This document shows, piece after piece, positions 32,301 to 39,237 of a stretch of DNA of 43,726 nt. The translations under genes and the position numbers were made by a program. Source of the stretch: Oscillatoriales cyanobacterium PMM_0080 (GTDB taxonomy: Bacteria > Cyanobacteriota > Cyanobacteriia > Cyanobacteriales > Microcoleaceae); contig CASBQF010000094.1 in the NCBI GenBank assembly GCA_949127775.1, positions 80,198 to 123,923 on the forward strand, in the 5' to 3' direction. Position 1 is the stretch's first letter; each line of letters begins with the position of its first letter. The notes below the pieces were generated by a model. It worked only from the letters and a program-made list of their open reading frames with translations, searched no databases and was not told where the DNA came from.

Positions 32301-32443
32301 AGACCAAACAGCAAGCAGAAGATGCGCGAGAAGCTGCTGCAACTGCCGCTTGGTGGCTGTTCGGTACGGCTCTAACTTCTGTGGTTGTTTCGGCTTTGGC
32401 TGGAGCAATAGCTGTCGGCGGTATTTCGGGTTTGTTTAGCTAG
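29306..32443 (+). CDS. large membrane protein with 98-residue tandem repeats, function unknown
   Basis: A 1045-residue protein I do not recognise. It has three hydrophobic helices near the N-terminus (about 40-63, 100-121, 130-152), an acidic stretch (78-87, with TDDDDE), and then a long polar, helical body ending in one C-terminal helix (about 1016-1040). The body contains six clear repeats beginning near 414, 510, 608, 706, 804 and 902, so the last four intervals are exactly 98 residues. Two degenerate repeats begin near 217 and 310. The consensus has YLRNTN.EEL.PEGI.RDF..LF, then RLSQFDRDTLV.LLSQREDLSEE, with coiled-coil linkers. It is anchored at both ends, so the repeat array would form a long loop or rod on one membrane face. 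A strong AGGAGG site precedes it and a strong terminator follows. Monocistronic. Confidence 0.85.
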   Translation: MFESKLLMSLSSPLLSSVQIPIEIDVPYNHPDIEGLTFLSPQFFVALIAGVIMAFGFQFLLTNFSIAAKISNWDEALPDTDDDDESESLGTKVRKIEGLVGGWILVTVNLALFLACFLAVKLTSIASVDGAAIIGIVIWAAYFLTLVWLGSSAVGSMIGSLIKTAFSGVQGIMGTAGAAMSGKMASDQMVNTVEASVAAVRRELSSAVDPDSIRETLQDYVGTLQLPKLDVKEIRGQFEKLLGDADIKSLAGSDVLKNINSQTFVDLISSRTDFSKEEINQVSEQLEGVWKQTFGKQQEQKDPNLELVDFLKFAAPDLLKSDELNAKLSQILETRENKSESSSPGGMKRVMQMGVEALVGTVLSRTDLSDLDVEKISGQLQQLTAKGTEKAKSLASKVGDKVPALPFNTAKADVENYLMNTQPWHLNRETIKQEFRDVIYDPEASPGAVLRQLEQFNPEYFVGILGRREGFASEQAQEIAEQLESVRQEVLEIVRDAAGDEQSQDLRSRIENYLRSTGKDELSPEGIEKDFQALLEDRDVGFEALRDRLSQFDRDTLVQLLGQREDFSPEEADQLIGRLESSRDGVISKAQELQEQAKSKAQEVRQKVEEYLRNTNKEELNPEAIEREFQTLFEDPQSGLKALGERLSQFDRDTLVQLLSQRQDLSEEQINGAIDKIESVRDNIIHAPQIVADKAKEQYEEVTTKIGEYLRNTNLEELDPEGINRDLTKLFENPKEGAVALRERLSQVDRETLVKLLSQREDLSEEQINRTIDRVQNSIRTIVKSPRRLASRAQKTVRDFQGSLENYLQNTNKDELNPEGIKRDLQLLFNEPGAGIQSLGDRLKHFDRDTLVALLSQREDISEEEANKIADQIESVRNQVVEQIQMVQDKFQSVLDGLFGRIRDYLNSLDRPELNYEGIKRDFRKVFDDPQGGFDAIKQRLGEFDRGTLVALLSSRSDISETDAHRIVDQMEGARDTVLSRSERLQTEAKKRIKELKNKTKQQAEDAREAAATAAWWLFGTALTSVVVSALAGAIAVGGISGLFS

Positions 32444-32478
32444 AATTTCAACAAGTTTCAATTAAAGTTCTCCTGATT

Positions 32479-32508
32479 ATAGGCTGGCTGTTTGCTAGCC
32501 TATTTTCT
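32479..32508 (+). terminator. Rho-independent terminator of the repeat-protein gene
   Basis: Stem ATAGGCTGGC (32479-32488) with GCTAGCCTAT (32494-32503), 10 pairs including one G-T, a 5-nt loop and then TTTTCTT. Confidence 0.85.
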
Positions 32509-32525
32509 TGGGAATAATATCAAAG

Positions 32526-33116
32526 TCATTCGGGATTGACGGTTGGCGGAAAAACTCTCGATAAATCCAGTGCCAAGTCGTGAAAACAAGGCAGATTAAC
32601 TGACTCGTTGGGCAGCAGAATCAGTGTCCTGCGATAACCAAATTGACCAGGGGCATTCTGATACGGCTCGCTGTAACATTCCAAGCAAGTTTGTGATAAA
32701 TTAAATATCCAATAGTTAGAGATTCCCGCTTCAGCATAAAGGGGGAGCTTAACCTGTTTGTCGTAACTCAAAGAAGAATCTGCAATCTCAATCAGCAACA
32801 GTATATCCGCTGGACAGGGATGAGAGGATAGATAGTCGTCAGGGCGATTTTGCACGATCGCGCGATCGGGTTCTGGTTCGCTGTCATCCGGCAAAATAAT
32901 CGGTTGTTGCCCTCGCAGTGTCGCCCGTTCTCCCAGCAGCTTAAATAACTCGCGTTCCAAGCGTGTCTCGCAAACAGAATGAGCGGTACCTTTAGCTGCC
33001 ATTTTCACAAGTTCTCCATTAATTAACTCAACTCGCTCGTCCTCAGCAAAAAATCCCAGTTCTGTCAAGCGGTGATATTCCGCTGTGGTGAAGCGTTTAG
33101 CAGTTGCGATCGTCAT
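32526..33116 (-). CDS. Uma2 family (DUF820) PD-(D/E)XK nuclease-fold protein
   Basis: A 196-residue Uma2-type protein, diverged from the one at 1880-2530. Family marks: FTTAEYHRLTELGFFAEDERVELINGELVKM, the EPEPDRAIV strand (the Asp of the putative active site), the LLLIEIADSSLSYDKQVKLPLYAEAGISNYWIFN block (Glu and Lys) and an acidic C-terminal segment. A GAGGTGA site precedes the ATG. It converges on the preceding repeat-protein gene, sharing the terminator region. The function of the family is unknown. Confidence 0.88.
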   Translation of the reverse strand: MTIATAKRFTTAEYHRLTELGFFAEDERVELINGELVKMAAKGTAHSVCETRLERELFKLLGERATLRGQQPIILPDDSEPEPDRAIVQNRPDDYLSSHPCPADILLLIEIADSSLSYDKQVKLPLYAEAGISNYWIFNLSQTCLECYSEPYQNAPGQFGYRRTLILLPNESVNLPCFHDLALDLSRVFPPTVNPE

Positions 33117-33399
33117 AGCAAGTCACCTCTGTACAGGTCTGTTGAAATTATACAGGTTTGCTTGACAAAAACGATTTCATAAGCAGTAGGCTTAAAAAGT
33201 GTTGTTTGGGCGATCGCATCATCCTTTAGTTGTAAATTTTCTAGCACCTTCCTAGCCTCCACCACCAATTACTATCGGGGATCATCTCTACCTTCAGCAA
33301 GATTCTAACCTCGCTATTTATTCGCTAACTTTCATTAAGTAGCAAAAAAAGTTTTCGCACTAAGAAAACTGAGCAATACATATTATTTTGGAGGGTTGA

Positions 33400-33879
33400 A
33401 TGACATTTACTACTTCCGGTGCCTACGACCAAGGAAAAGCAGATATTCAGAGCTTGAGTGTAGACGACCAATTAGGTTTGCTGTGGTTTGTTTACACCGA
33501 AATGGGCAAGTCAATAACGCCAGCAGCTCCCGGTGCTGCCGGTTCCGAAATTGCTCAGGGTTTGTTCGATCAAGTCAAGCCGCTACCCCACGAAGAACAA
33601 CTCCAAGTAATGCGCGACATTGCCTCAAAAGCCAATACAGAAATCAGCCGGATGTACGGCTCGATGAGTCCAGAAACCAAGCTGGCTTTTTGGTATTTTC
33701 TAGCACTCGGAATGGACGAGGGAACGATTATACCCATTCCTCCCGACTATGAACTTCCCGAAGCAGGAAAAGCTTTATTAGGCAAGATTCAAGGCATGGA
33801 CTTCCAGAAGCAAATTGATTTTCTGCGCGGTACTGTTCTAGAAATGGGTGCAGAAGCCGCTCCGGGCGCTGGCATTTAA
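33400..33879 (+). CDS. helical carotenoid protein (OCP N-terminal-domain homologue)
   Basis: A 159-residue all-helical protein homologous to the carotenoid-binding, quenching half of the orange carotenoid protein, with no C-terminal NTF2-like sensor domain. Key positions corresponding to OCP residues are kept: Trp29 and Tyr32 in LLWFVYTEMG (OCP Trp41/Tyr44), Trp98 and Tyr99 in KLAFWYFLA (OCP Trp110) and Arg143 in FLRGTVLEMG (OCP Arg155, used for phycobilisome contact and domain interaction). It would bind a keto-carotenoid and either quench phycobilisome excitation or singlet oxygen, depending on clade; the HCP clade cannot be fixed here. No C-terminal-domain homologue lies nearby. A perfect GGAGGG site precedes the start. 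Confidence 0.9.
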   Translation: MTFTTSGAYDQGKADIQSLSVDDQLGLLWFVYTEMGKSITPAAPGAAGSEIAQGLFDQVKPLPHEEQLQVMRDIASKANTEISRMYGSMSPETKLAFWYFLALGMDEGTIIPIPPDYELPEAGKALLGKIQGMDFQKQIDFLRGTVLEMGAEAAPGAGI

Positions 33880-33895
33880 TTTTAGTATTAGTAGA

Positions 33896-33920
33896 GTAAG
33901 GTGCGCAGTGCGCACCCTAC
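33896..33920. repeat. GTAGGGTGCGC-family inverted repeat
   Basis: GGTGCGC and GCGCACC arms with a 3-nt centre, flanked by GTAA and CTAC. The reverse complement, apart from the centre base, of the unit at 25190-25214. It lies between two convergent genes. Confidence 0.75.
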
Positions 33921-33929
33921 AAATTCTAG

Positions 33930-34604
33930 CTAATAACTGAATTGTGGGGATCTGTTTCCCACAACTTCCGGCGTATTTGCGATTAAATGCAGATTCTCGC
34001 AGGCAACAGTTAGCAAAGGTTGACCGATGTTTAAACTGGCCAAAAGACTCTCTTCAGGTATTTCTAATTGACCTCGAATTAAGCCAGTGTGAGCTTGAAA
34101 TTCTCCTTTAAACAACAGCAAATCGCTGCGGTGAGCGCTGAAAACATTTCCGCTCAAAGGCAGCGGTAAGGCTAAACTTTGTTTGCTGTAATTGAGACTG
34201 CACAGTTGACGGTTCCCTTGACTAACTGTGACGCGGTAGCCTAGCGGTGCTACTTTTACCGAATCGCTACCTTCCCAACTAAATTCAGCTAATTCTTTAG
34301 GAAGTCCCCAAATTTCGCGCCCGCCAGCTACTGAGTTAGGATTGTCTACGTAGATGTGGGAAATCCAAGCGCCCCATTTTCCCGCATAATTGGCGATCGC
34401 ACTTACGACAATTAACTCGTTATATTCCATTACAGAGCCTAACCCATAAGAGCATATATAAATGCAGCCTAGAGTTTTTCCCGGCAATAAAGAGACAATT
34501 TCTAACTCAGACGGAACCAGGGGGCGCACGAGTGCAACATCTACTAATTGTAAAGTCGCGAGCGCATAGCCTTGAAGCTTCCAAGGTGCAGGTGGGTATA
34601 ACAT
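33930..34604 (-). CDS. acetoacetate decarboxylase-like (ADC superfamily) protein
   Basis: A 224-residue protein with the ADC fold. The diagnostic block is ISHIYVDNPNSVAGGREIWGLPKELAEFSW; it contains the lysine (PKEL) equivalent to the Schiff-base Lys115 of clostridial acetoacetate decarboxylase, and the preceding Glu/Arg neighbourhood is also recognisable. True decarboxylation of acetoacetate is not guaranteed, because many family members use the lysine for other condensations or hydrolyses and cyanobacteria lack solventogenesis. It is convergent with the carotenoid protein gene and shares the short repeat between them. Confidence 0.78.
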   Translation of the reverse strand: MLYPPAPWKLQGYALATLQLVDVALVRPLVPSELEIVSLLPGKTLGCIYICSYGLGSVMEYNELIVVSAIANYAGKWGAWISHIYVDNPNSVAGGREIWGLPKELAEFSWEGSDSVKVAPLGYRVTVSQGNRQLCSLNYSKQSLALPLPLSGNVFSAHRSDLLLFKGEFQAHTGLIRGQLEIPEESLLASLNIGQPLLTVACENLHLIANTPEVVGNRSPQFSY

Positions 34605-34706
34605 TTGAAGTTATTTTAAGCTTGAGATTTTAGATATATTTTAGCTTAGGGCCTAAAAAAGTGGTGTGGGGCGGGTTTACTAATATGATTAATTGGCATC
34701 AGGTAT

Positions 34707-34801
34707 TATAGCAACCGCAAAGGTGATTAAGGCATTTATGCGATCGTTCCCGATCGCCCTTCGGCCGGTTCAATGACCAAAGCGCCTTAGCGACTGCTAT
34801 A
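34707..34801. repeat. 95-bp dyad element, with a lone family-2 half repeat upstream
   Basis: End arms TATAGCA (34707-34713) and TGCTATA (34795-34801) are perfect, and inner arms TAAGGC (34728-34733) and GCCTTA (34784-34789) are also perfect. Noncoding and MITE-like. Just before it, GGGGCGGGTTT (34668-34678) is one half of the family-2 pair without its partner. The rest of the 34605-34872 gap shows nothing else. Confidence 0.6.
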
Positions 34802-34872
34802 TTAGTAAAATCCGCCAATATAAATATTATCCGCGTTTATCGGCTTTCATCTGCGGTTAAAAATCTCCAAAT

Positions 34873-36354
34873 TTACTTACTAGCATATCCAGTGTTTACC
34901 AAAAATTCGCGCAACTTCCCAAAGAATTGAGTTCGATCGCTCTTTTGATAAACTCCCTCCAATAATCGCCAGCCTTCCGCCTCCTGCCCCATAATATACT
35001 TGCTCGCCATGAAGGCCGCAAATACCCCTTTTACCTCTGTGTCTTCGCTCGATCGCTTCCGAGATTCCAGCCACAGCTCAGCGCCATTGGTGTATACTTC
35101 CACCGGATACTGCTTCGTAACATCTTCCATTTTACCTTGACGATAGTGCCAAATTTGCAGCGGTAAACGAGAATCAGCATAATTTGTAAAAGCCTCGGCA
35201 AATCGCCCGTCCTGACTCTTGAATTCCAGGATCTCATTTCTGTAAAAATCGACAATTTCGTAGCTCACATTGCCCCAGAAATGCTTAATATGCGTGTATT
35301 TCTTTGCTACCGAGTCGTAGCGGTAAATAAATGAATAGTTACAGCAGCGGATGCCACTATTGATTGACACCAAATCTGCCAGCACTTCCGGTTCCTTGTC
35401 GCCGTCTAAATCGCGGATTCGCAGCGATAATAAACGCCCTTGGGATACTTGCTCACTCGTCTTTTTATCGGGATTGTCTACTAGAGAACGAGTGGGAATT
35501 AGCACTGGTTCTTCTAACAAACTTTGACCGTTGCGGATAATTTTAATGCGGATATTTTTACCGTTTTCTCCTTCTTTTACAAAAGAAACTTCTGCCCGAA
35601 CTTTCCCAGACTCAGATGTTTCTGTGGTTCTCGGTGGGCCGACATCCGGCGGAACTTGAGCGATATATTGTGCAGGAACTAAGGCAGTTTGTCCCGGTTT
35701 GGCGATCGCCTGACAGAGGAAAGTTGCTACTTCGGCGCGAGTAGCATTGCGTGTCGGTTCGAGTTGTTTGACTGCGGGATAGTTAACAACGAGTCGTTTT
35801 TCGGCGGCGGCGGCGATCGCATTTCTAGCCAGTTCGGGAATTTCCCGCGCATCTTCAAAAGTCGCATTCAAAATCTCAGCAGTCGATCCCGCAGGAGTAT
35901 ACTTCAAACCGCTGCTTAAAGCTACCAAAACCTGCCAGCGGGGAATGTTTAAAGTTGGGTTAAAAATACTGCCACTATAGCCGGAAAGAAAACCAGTTTG
36001 ATAAGTTTCTCGAATCGCTTTAAAGCCCCAGTAGTTTGTAGGAATATCTGCAAAAGTAACTGGATTTCGGACAATCTTAGCATCGGGAAAAGCCCTGCGC
36101 AGCATCGCCGCAAACTCAGCACGGCTGACTGGGCGATTCGGGCGAAAAGTGCCATCTTCGTAATAGCCACTGATGATTTTTTTGTCTGCTAACTCCTCAA
36201 TACACGCTTGAGCCCAATGATTTTTAACATCTTGAAATTTGGCTTCAGCCAGTGCTGGCGCTACATTCAGCCCTGGAAATACTAAATTGCCGATGATTAT
36301 CCCGAGGGCTACCACCAAACTGATGATAGCTTGACGTTTGTGCGATCGAACCAT
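34873..36354 (-). CDS. SLH-domain exported protein
   Basis: A 493-residue exported protein with a signal peptide (to about residue 37) and three S-layer homology repeats (about 39-95, 100-160 and 165-222). Markers are FQDVKNHWAQACIEELADKKIISGYYEDGTFRPNRPVSRAEFAAML, then FADIPTNYWGFKAI and a third diverged repeat. The C-terminal half has a DLDGDKEPEVLADL segment of the FG-GAP/VCBS type, a Cys pair (RCCNYSF) and Trp/Tyr-rich strands, with no enzyme motif recognised. SLH repeats bind secondary cell-wall polymer or peptidoglycan and, in cyanobacterial porins, anchor the outer membrane; here a beta-barrel is not evident. A GAGGAG site lies 9 nt before the start. Confidence 0.85.
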   Translation of the reverse strand: MVRSHKRQAIISLVVALGIIIGNLVFPGLNVAPALAEAKFQDVKNHWAQACIEELADKKIISGYYEDGTFRPNRPVSRAEFAAMLRRAFPDAKIVRNPVTFADIPTNYWGFKAIRETYQTGFLSGYSGSIFNPTLNIPRWQVLVALSSGLKYTPAGSTAEILNATFEDAREIPELARNAIAAAAEKRLVVNYPAVKQLEPTRNATRAEVATFLCQAIAKPGQTALVPAQYIAQVPPDVGPPRTTETSESGKVRAEVSFVKEGENGKNIRIKIIRNGQSLLEEPVLIPTRSLVDNPDKKTSEQVSQGRLLSLRIRDLDGDKEPEVLADLVSINSGIRCCNYSFIYRYDSVAKKYTHIKHFWGNVSYEIVDFYRNEILEFKSQDGRFAEAFTNYADSRLPLQIWHYRQGKMEDVTKQYPVEVYTNGAELWLESRKRSSEDTEVKGVFAAFMASKYIMGQEAEGWRLLEGVYQKSDRTQFFGKLREFLVNTGYASK

Positions 36355-36443
36355 AGAACAGACTCCTCTAGTTGCAAATTTGCGATCGAAGCTTTTATAA
36401 GCTACATATAATATCAGGTATTTTCACCTAATAGCTCGCTTAT

Positions 36444-37439
36444 TTAGAATTTAGAATTCAAAGTCATCTCCATCAACATTTTCATTTTGATTGTTAATTC
36501 TTCTGGATTACCTGCCATTTTAATAGTCATTTCAGAATTAGAATTGATAGAAACGATAGAACGAACAGGCATTAATTGATCCAGTCGCATTATAACTTCT
36601 CCCTGACCCTCAGACACAAAAGATTTTATAGCCATAGTAGAACCAGCAGGTAATTGGGGTAAAGTCAAATTTTGGGGATTTGCTTGTTGTTCTACGCTAG
36701 TTTTGAGAGTAACAACTCCATCTTGCAAGTCAATCAATTCGTAAATAGCAGTTTGATTCACGTTCATGCCACCTGAATTAGATGGAAAAGAAATACGCCA
36801 TTTAGCACCTTTGCCAACTGCTTCTGCCGGCAGAGGCGAGCCAAGCTGTTGTAAGGATTTAGACATATTTTGAATCATTTGTTTGAAGTTGTTGTCAGCT
36901 TCTGCGGGCAAAGTAAAGCTACCTCCTTTATTACCGCCCCGACTATCCATGATGAAAGAACCTTTCAATCCAACTAACCGTTTGACTACGGATCGCATAC
37001 TATCTAGGGCCGCAGTTGGCAAATTTGAAGTATCGCCAGAAACATCTGCCTTAGTGTAAGAGAACTCGTAGTGAATATCTCCATTGGCATCAATTTTCGT
37101 GGCTTGTGTTTCTATAGTTAAGACCATAGTCGGAACTTTATTCGTGTTCGTACTTCTGCCGGCTGTAGACACTTCCATATCCATTTTCACAGCCATAGTC
37201 GTCGTTTGTTTAACACCTAAACTTGGTTTTAAACGCAACTGTTGTCGCGGTTCCACTCCCGGATTTACCAGTTCGACTTGAGAGCGTTTCGAGTCGATCG
37301 CAGGTACGGACAGCTCACTGGCTGGCTGCTGTTGTACAACACGTGGGGTTTCAGCACGGAGGGAAGTGGGAGAAAGCCCGATCGCCCATCCCGTACTTGC
37401 CAAACAAAGAGATGCTACAAACAGTGTTTTTTTCATCAT
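36444..37439 (-). CDS. secreted hypothetical protein (DUF6263-like)
   Basis: A 331-residue exported protein with a signal peptide (MMKKTLFVASLCLASTGWAIGLSPTSLRA). The body is beta-rich and Met-rich, with a KQTTTMAVKMDMEVSTAG strand, an IDANGDIHYEFSYTKADV segment and a repeat-like EMTIKMAG.PEELTIKMKMLMEMTLN end. This resembles the DUF6263 secreted family, whose function is unknown. It starts 4 nt after the polysaccharide deacetylase stop and is therefore the second gene of a two-gene operon. I infer an envelope role from that context only. Confidence 0.65.
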   Translation of the reverse strand: MMKKTLFVASLCLASTGWAIGLSPTSLRAETPRVVQQQPASELSVPAIDSKRSQVELVNPGVEPRQQLRLKPSLGVKQTTTMAVKMDMEVSTAGRSTNTNKVPTMVLTIETQATKIDANGDIHYEFSYTKADVSGDTSNLPTAALDSMRSVVKRLVGLKGSFIMDSRGGNKGGSFTLPAEADNNFKQMIQNMSKSLQQLGSPLPAEAVGKGAKWRISFPSNSGGMNVNQTAIYELIDLQDGVVTLKTSVEQQANPQNLTLPQLPAGSTMAIKSFVSEGQGEVIMRLDQLMPVRSIVSINSNSEMTIKMAGNPEELTIKMKMLMEMTLNSKF

Positions 37440-37443
37440 GATT

Positions 37444-38136
37444 TTAATTTGCCTTTATTGCTTGAATATTTGCCTGTTGCCACAGTCGATCGACTGTCAC
37501 AAACTTGTTACCTTTATATAATAGCAGTGGAATTATTTTATCAGCAGAAGCCGCGACATCTTCGCCGCCGCAATAGCCATCGTGAAGTACAATAATTGAA
37601 CCATTTTCTGTTTGCTGCACAACACGACTCGTAACTTTCATCACCCCAGGCCGTACCCAATCCTCCGGGACGACACTCCACATCACAGGGCGATATTCCC
37701 ACTGTTGCAACAACTCTAATGTTCGCGGTGTAAAAATGCCATTCGGCGGCCGCACGTCGCGGATCAGTTTTGGGTCTAAATCACAAGCTTTACTAATTGC
37801 TTTTTGCGTATCTTCTAAACTTTGTTTGAGTTGATGAGTTTTGAGTTTGGGAAACGATATATGCTGGTAGCCGTGGAGACCAATCCAGTGTCCGCGATCG
37901 TACACTTCTTTGGCAATTTCTGGATGCCTATCCACACAAAAACCCAGCCAGAAAAAACTCGCTTTGATGTCGTATTTATCTAAGATTTTTAACAGTTGAG
38001 ATGTGTGCTGTCGATGTGGCCCATCGTCAAATGTTAGGGCAATTTCTCGGCTGTTGATATCTCCCATCCACAGACATCTGGGAAACGCCGATTTGAGAAT
38101 GGGATGAACTACAGGAAACAGTGGTGCTAGTGGCAT
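37444..38136 (-). CDS. polysaccharide deacetylase (NodB/CE4 family)
   Basis: A 230-residue carbohydrate esterase of family 4, which removes N- or O-acetyl groups from peptidoglycan or polysaccharide using a metal ion. The motifs are: TFDDGPH (motif 1, with the catalytic base and metal Asp), HGYQH (motif 2, HxxxH type metal His), RPPNG (motif 3, Arg), a motif-4 region WSVVPEDWVRPG and IIVLHDGY (motif 5, His). There is no obvious signal peptide, so either a short anchor or cytoplasmic retention must be considered; the N-terminus LFPVVHPILKSAFPRCLW is mildly hydrophobic. Its downstream partner is a secreted DUF6263-like protein. Confidence 0.9.
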   Translation of the reverse strand: MPLAPLFPVVHPILKSAFPRCLWMGDINSREIALTFDDGPHRQHTSQLLKILDKYDIKASFFWLGFCVDRHPEIAKEVYDRGHWIGLHGYQHISFPKLKTHQLKQSLEDTQKAISKACDLDPKLIRDVRPPNGIFTPRTLELLQQWEYRPVMWSVVPEDWVRPGVMKVTSRVVQQTENGSIIVLHDGYCGGEDVAASADKIIPLLLYKGNKFVTVDRLWQQANIQAIKAN

Positions 38137-38215
38137 TGGTTAATGTTGTTAAGTGCGATCGGCTAGAAAAGAAGCTGCGCTACAATAGAATCAAGTTAAC
38201 TCAATCGAGGTCAAT

Positions 38216-38509
38216 ATGACAACTGCCGTTGATATTGGAACGCTAATTGTTCGCACCCCCGGAACTTGCGGCGGCCGCTCCCGCATCGCCGAAACTCGAA
38301 TTACCGTAGAAAATATTGCTATTGATTTCAATGCAGGGCTGACTCCAGAACAAATCATTGATGAAAAACCGCACTTGACTTTAGCACAAATTTATGGTGC
38401 ATTAGCCTACTATTATGCGAACAAAGACGAAATTGACGCGAATATAGCAGCAGAAACTGCTGAGTGGGAGCGCTTGGAAGCCGAATATATGGTAGGTAAG
38501 GTATCGTGA
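38216..38509 (+). CDS. DUF433 antitoxin
   Basis: A 97-residue DUF433 protein, a helix-turn-helix antitoxin family (VapB45-like) usually paired with a PIN-like DUF5615 toxin. The typical core is PGTCGGRSRIAETRITVENIA, followed by DFNAGLTPEQIIDEKPHLTLAQIYGALAYYYANKDEID. A GAGGT ribosome site lies before the start and a TACAAT -10-like hexamer at 38181-38186. Its stop overlaps a GTG start of the partner by 4 bp, but that partner has an internal stop. Confidence 0.88.
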   Translation: MTTAVDIGTLIVRTPGTCGGRSRIAETRITVENIAIDFNAGLTPEQIIDEKPHLTLAQIYGALAYYYANKDEIDANIAAETAEWERLEAEYMVGKVS

Positions 38510-38877
38510 GTCAAATTCGTTTGTATCTCGATGAAGATATTCAGAAACAAGCTCTGATATTGGCTCTACGTAATTCTGGAGTAGATGTATTGACTACCTC
38601 TGAAGCTAACAGAATCAGCTATGTAGATGAAGAATAGCTAATTTGGGCAACTGAGCAAATGCGAGTCATTTACAGCTTTAATAGGAGAGATTTCAGCAGT
38701 TTGCACAGTAAGTTTATAGCGAAAGATAGAAATCATGCCGGAATCATTCTTGCGCAACAACAGCGTTACTCAGTGGGCGAGAAAATGCGAGGAATTGTGA
38801 ATCTGATGGCTGCTAAGTCAGCAGAGGAAATGATAAATAACTTGGAATATTTGGGAGCTTATATTCGAGCTGAATAA
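38506..38877 (+). pseudogene. DUF5615 PIN-like toxin interrupted by an amber codon
   Basis: Starting at GTG 38506 (overlapping the antitoxin stop), the frame reads VSQIRLYLDEDIQ...SYVDEE, then TAG at 38635-38637. It continues in the same frame as LIWATEQMRVIYSFNRRDF...HAGIILAQQQRYSVGEKMR to TAA at 38877. Family members read DEEQL at the break, so a single CAG-to-TAG change explains it. The rest of the 123-codon frame is intact and shows no further decay, so the loss is recent or the stop is suppressed. The piece after the break has its own ATG at 38659, but it lacks the N-terminal acidic residues of the active site. Confidence 0.85.
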
Positions 38878-38961
38878 CTGTCTGCAAGAGATGAGGAATC
38901 GCCAATCACAAAATACCTTAACTCTTTTGATAGATCCTCAAACTATCTCCGATCGCACTCA

Positions 38962-39117
38962 CCTCTATCTCAAGATGCGTTTGTGAAATCCTACAACAGC
39001 GTATTTGACGAAAGCAACGACTCTATCCAAGCTGAACACACCGCCTGGGACGCCATTCATCAAAAATATGGAGAAGATGAACAGGGCGTTTGGACTAAGG
39101 AAAAAGTCACAGTTTAG
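38962..39117 (+). pseudogene. ChaB-like relic without a start codon
   Basis: The frame following the toxin stop encodes SQDAFVKSYNSVFDE, then EHTAWDAIHQKYGEDEQGVW and a short tail to a stop at 39117. This matches the conserved C-terminal core of ChaB proteins (AW.AV...YE.DE.G.W). No ATG is available upstream in frame; a GTG at 38983 would give only 45 residues. The stretch 38878-38961 before it is open in the same frame but resembles nothing. Best explained as the remains of a chaB-type gene. Confidence 0.55.
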
Positions 39118-39156
39118 TTGCCAGAAAGTGCTAAACTCATAAAATATAAAATCTAG

Positions 39157-39180
39157 CCTCTAAAATTTATGTTCTAGAGG
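39157..39180 (+). terminator. weak hairpin
   Basis: CCTCTA (39157-39162) and TAGAGG (39175-39180) with a 12-nt loop, then TTTGTATCATTTT. A possible terminator for the degraded locus upstream, or a spacer element before the flavoprotein gene. Confidence 0.3.
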
Positions 39181-39237
39181 TTTGTATCATTTTAGATATT
39201 AGATTTGAGATTAGCGAGAAAAAATTTGTCCGATCGA

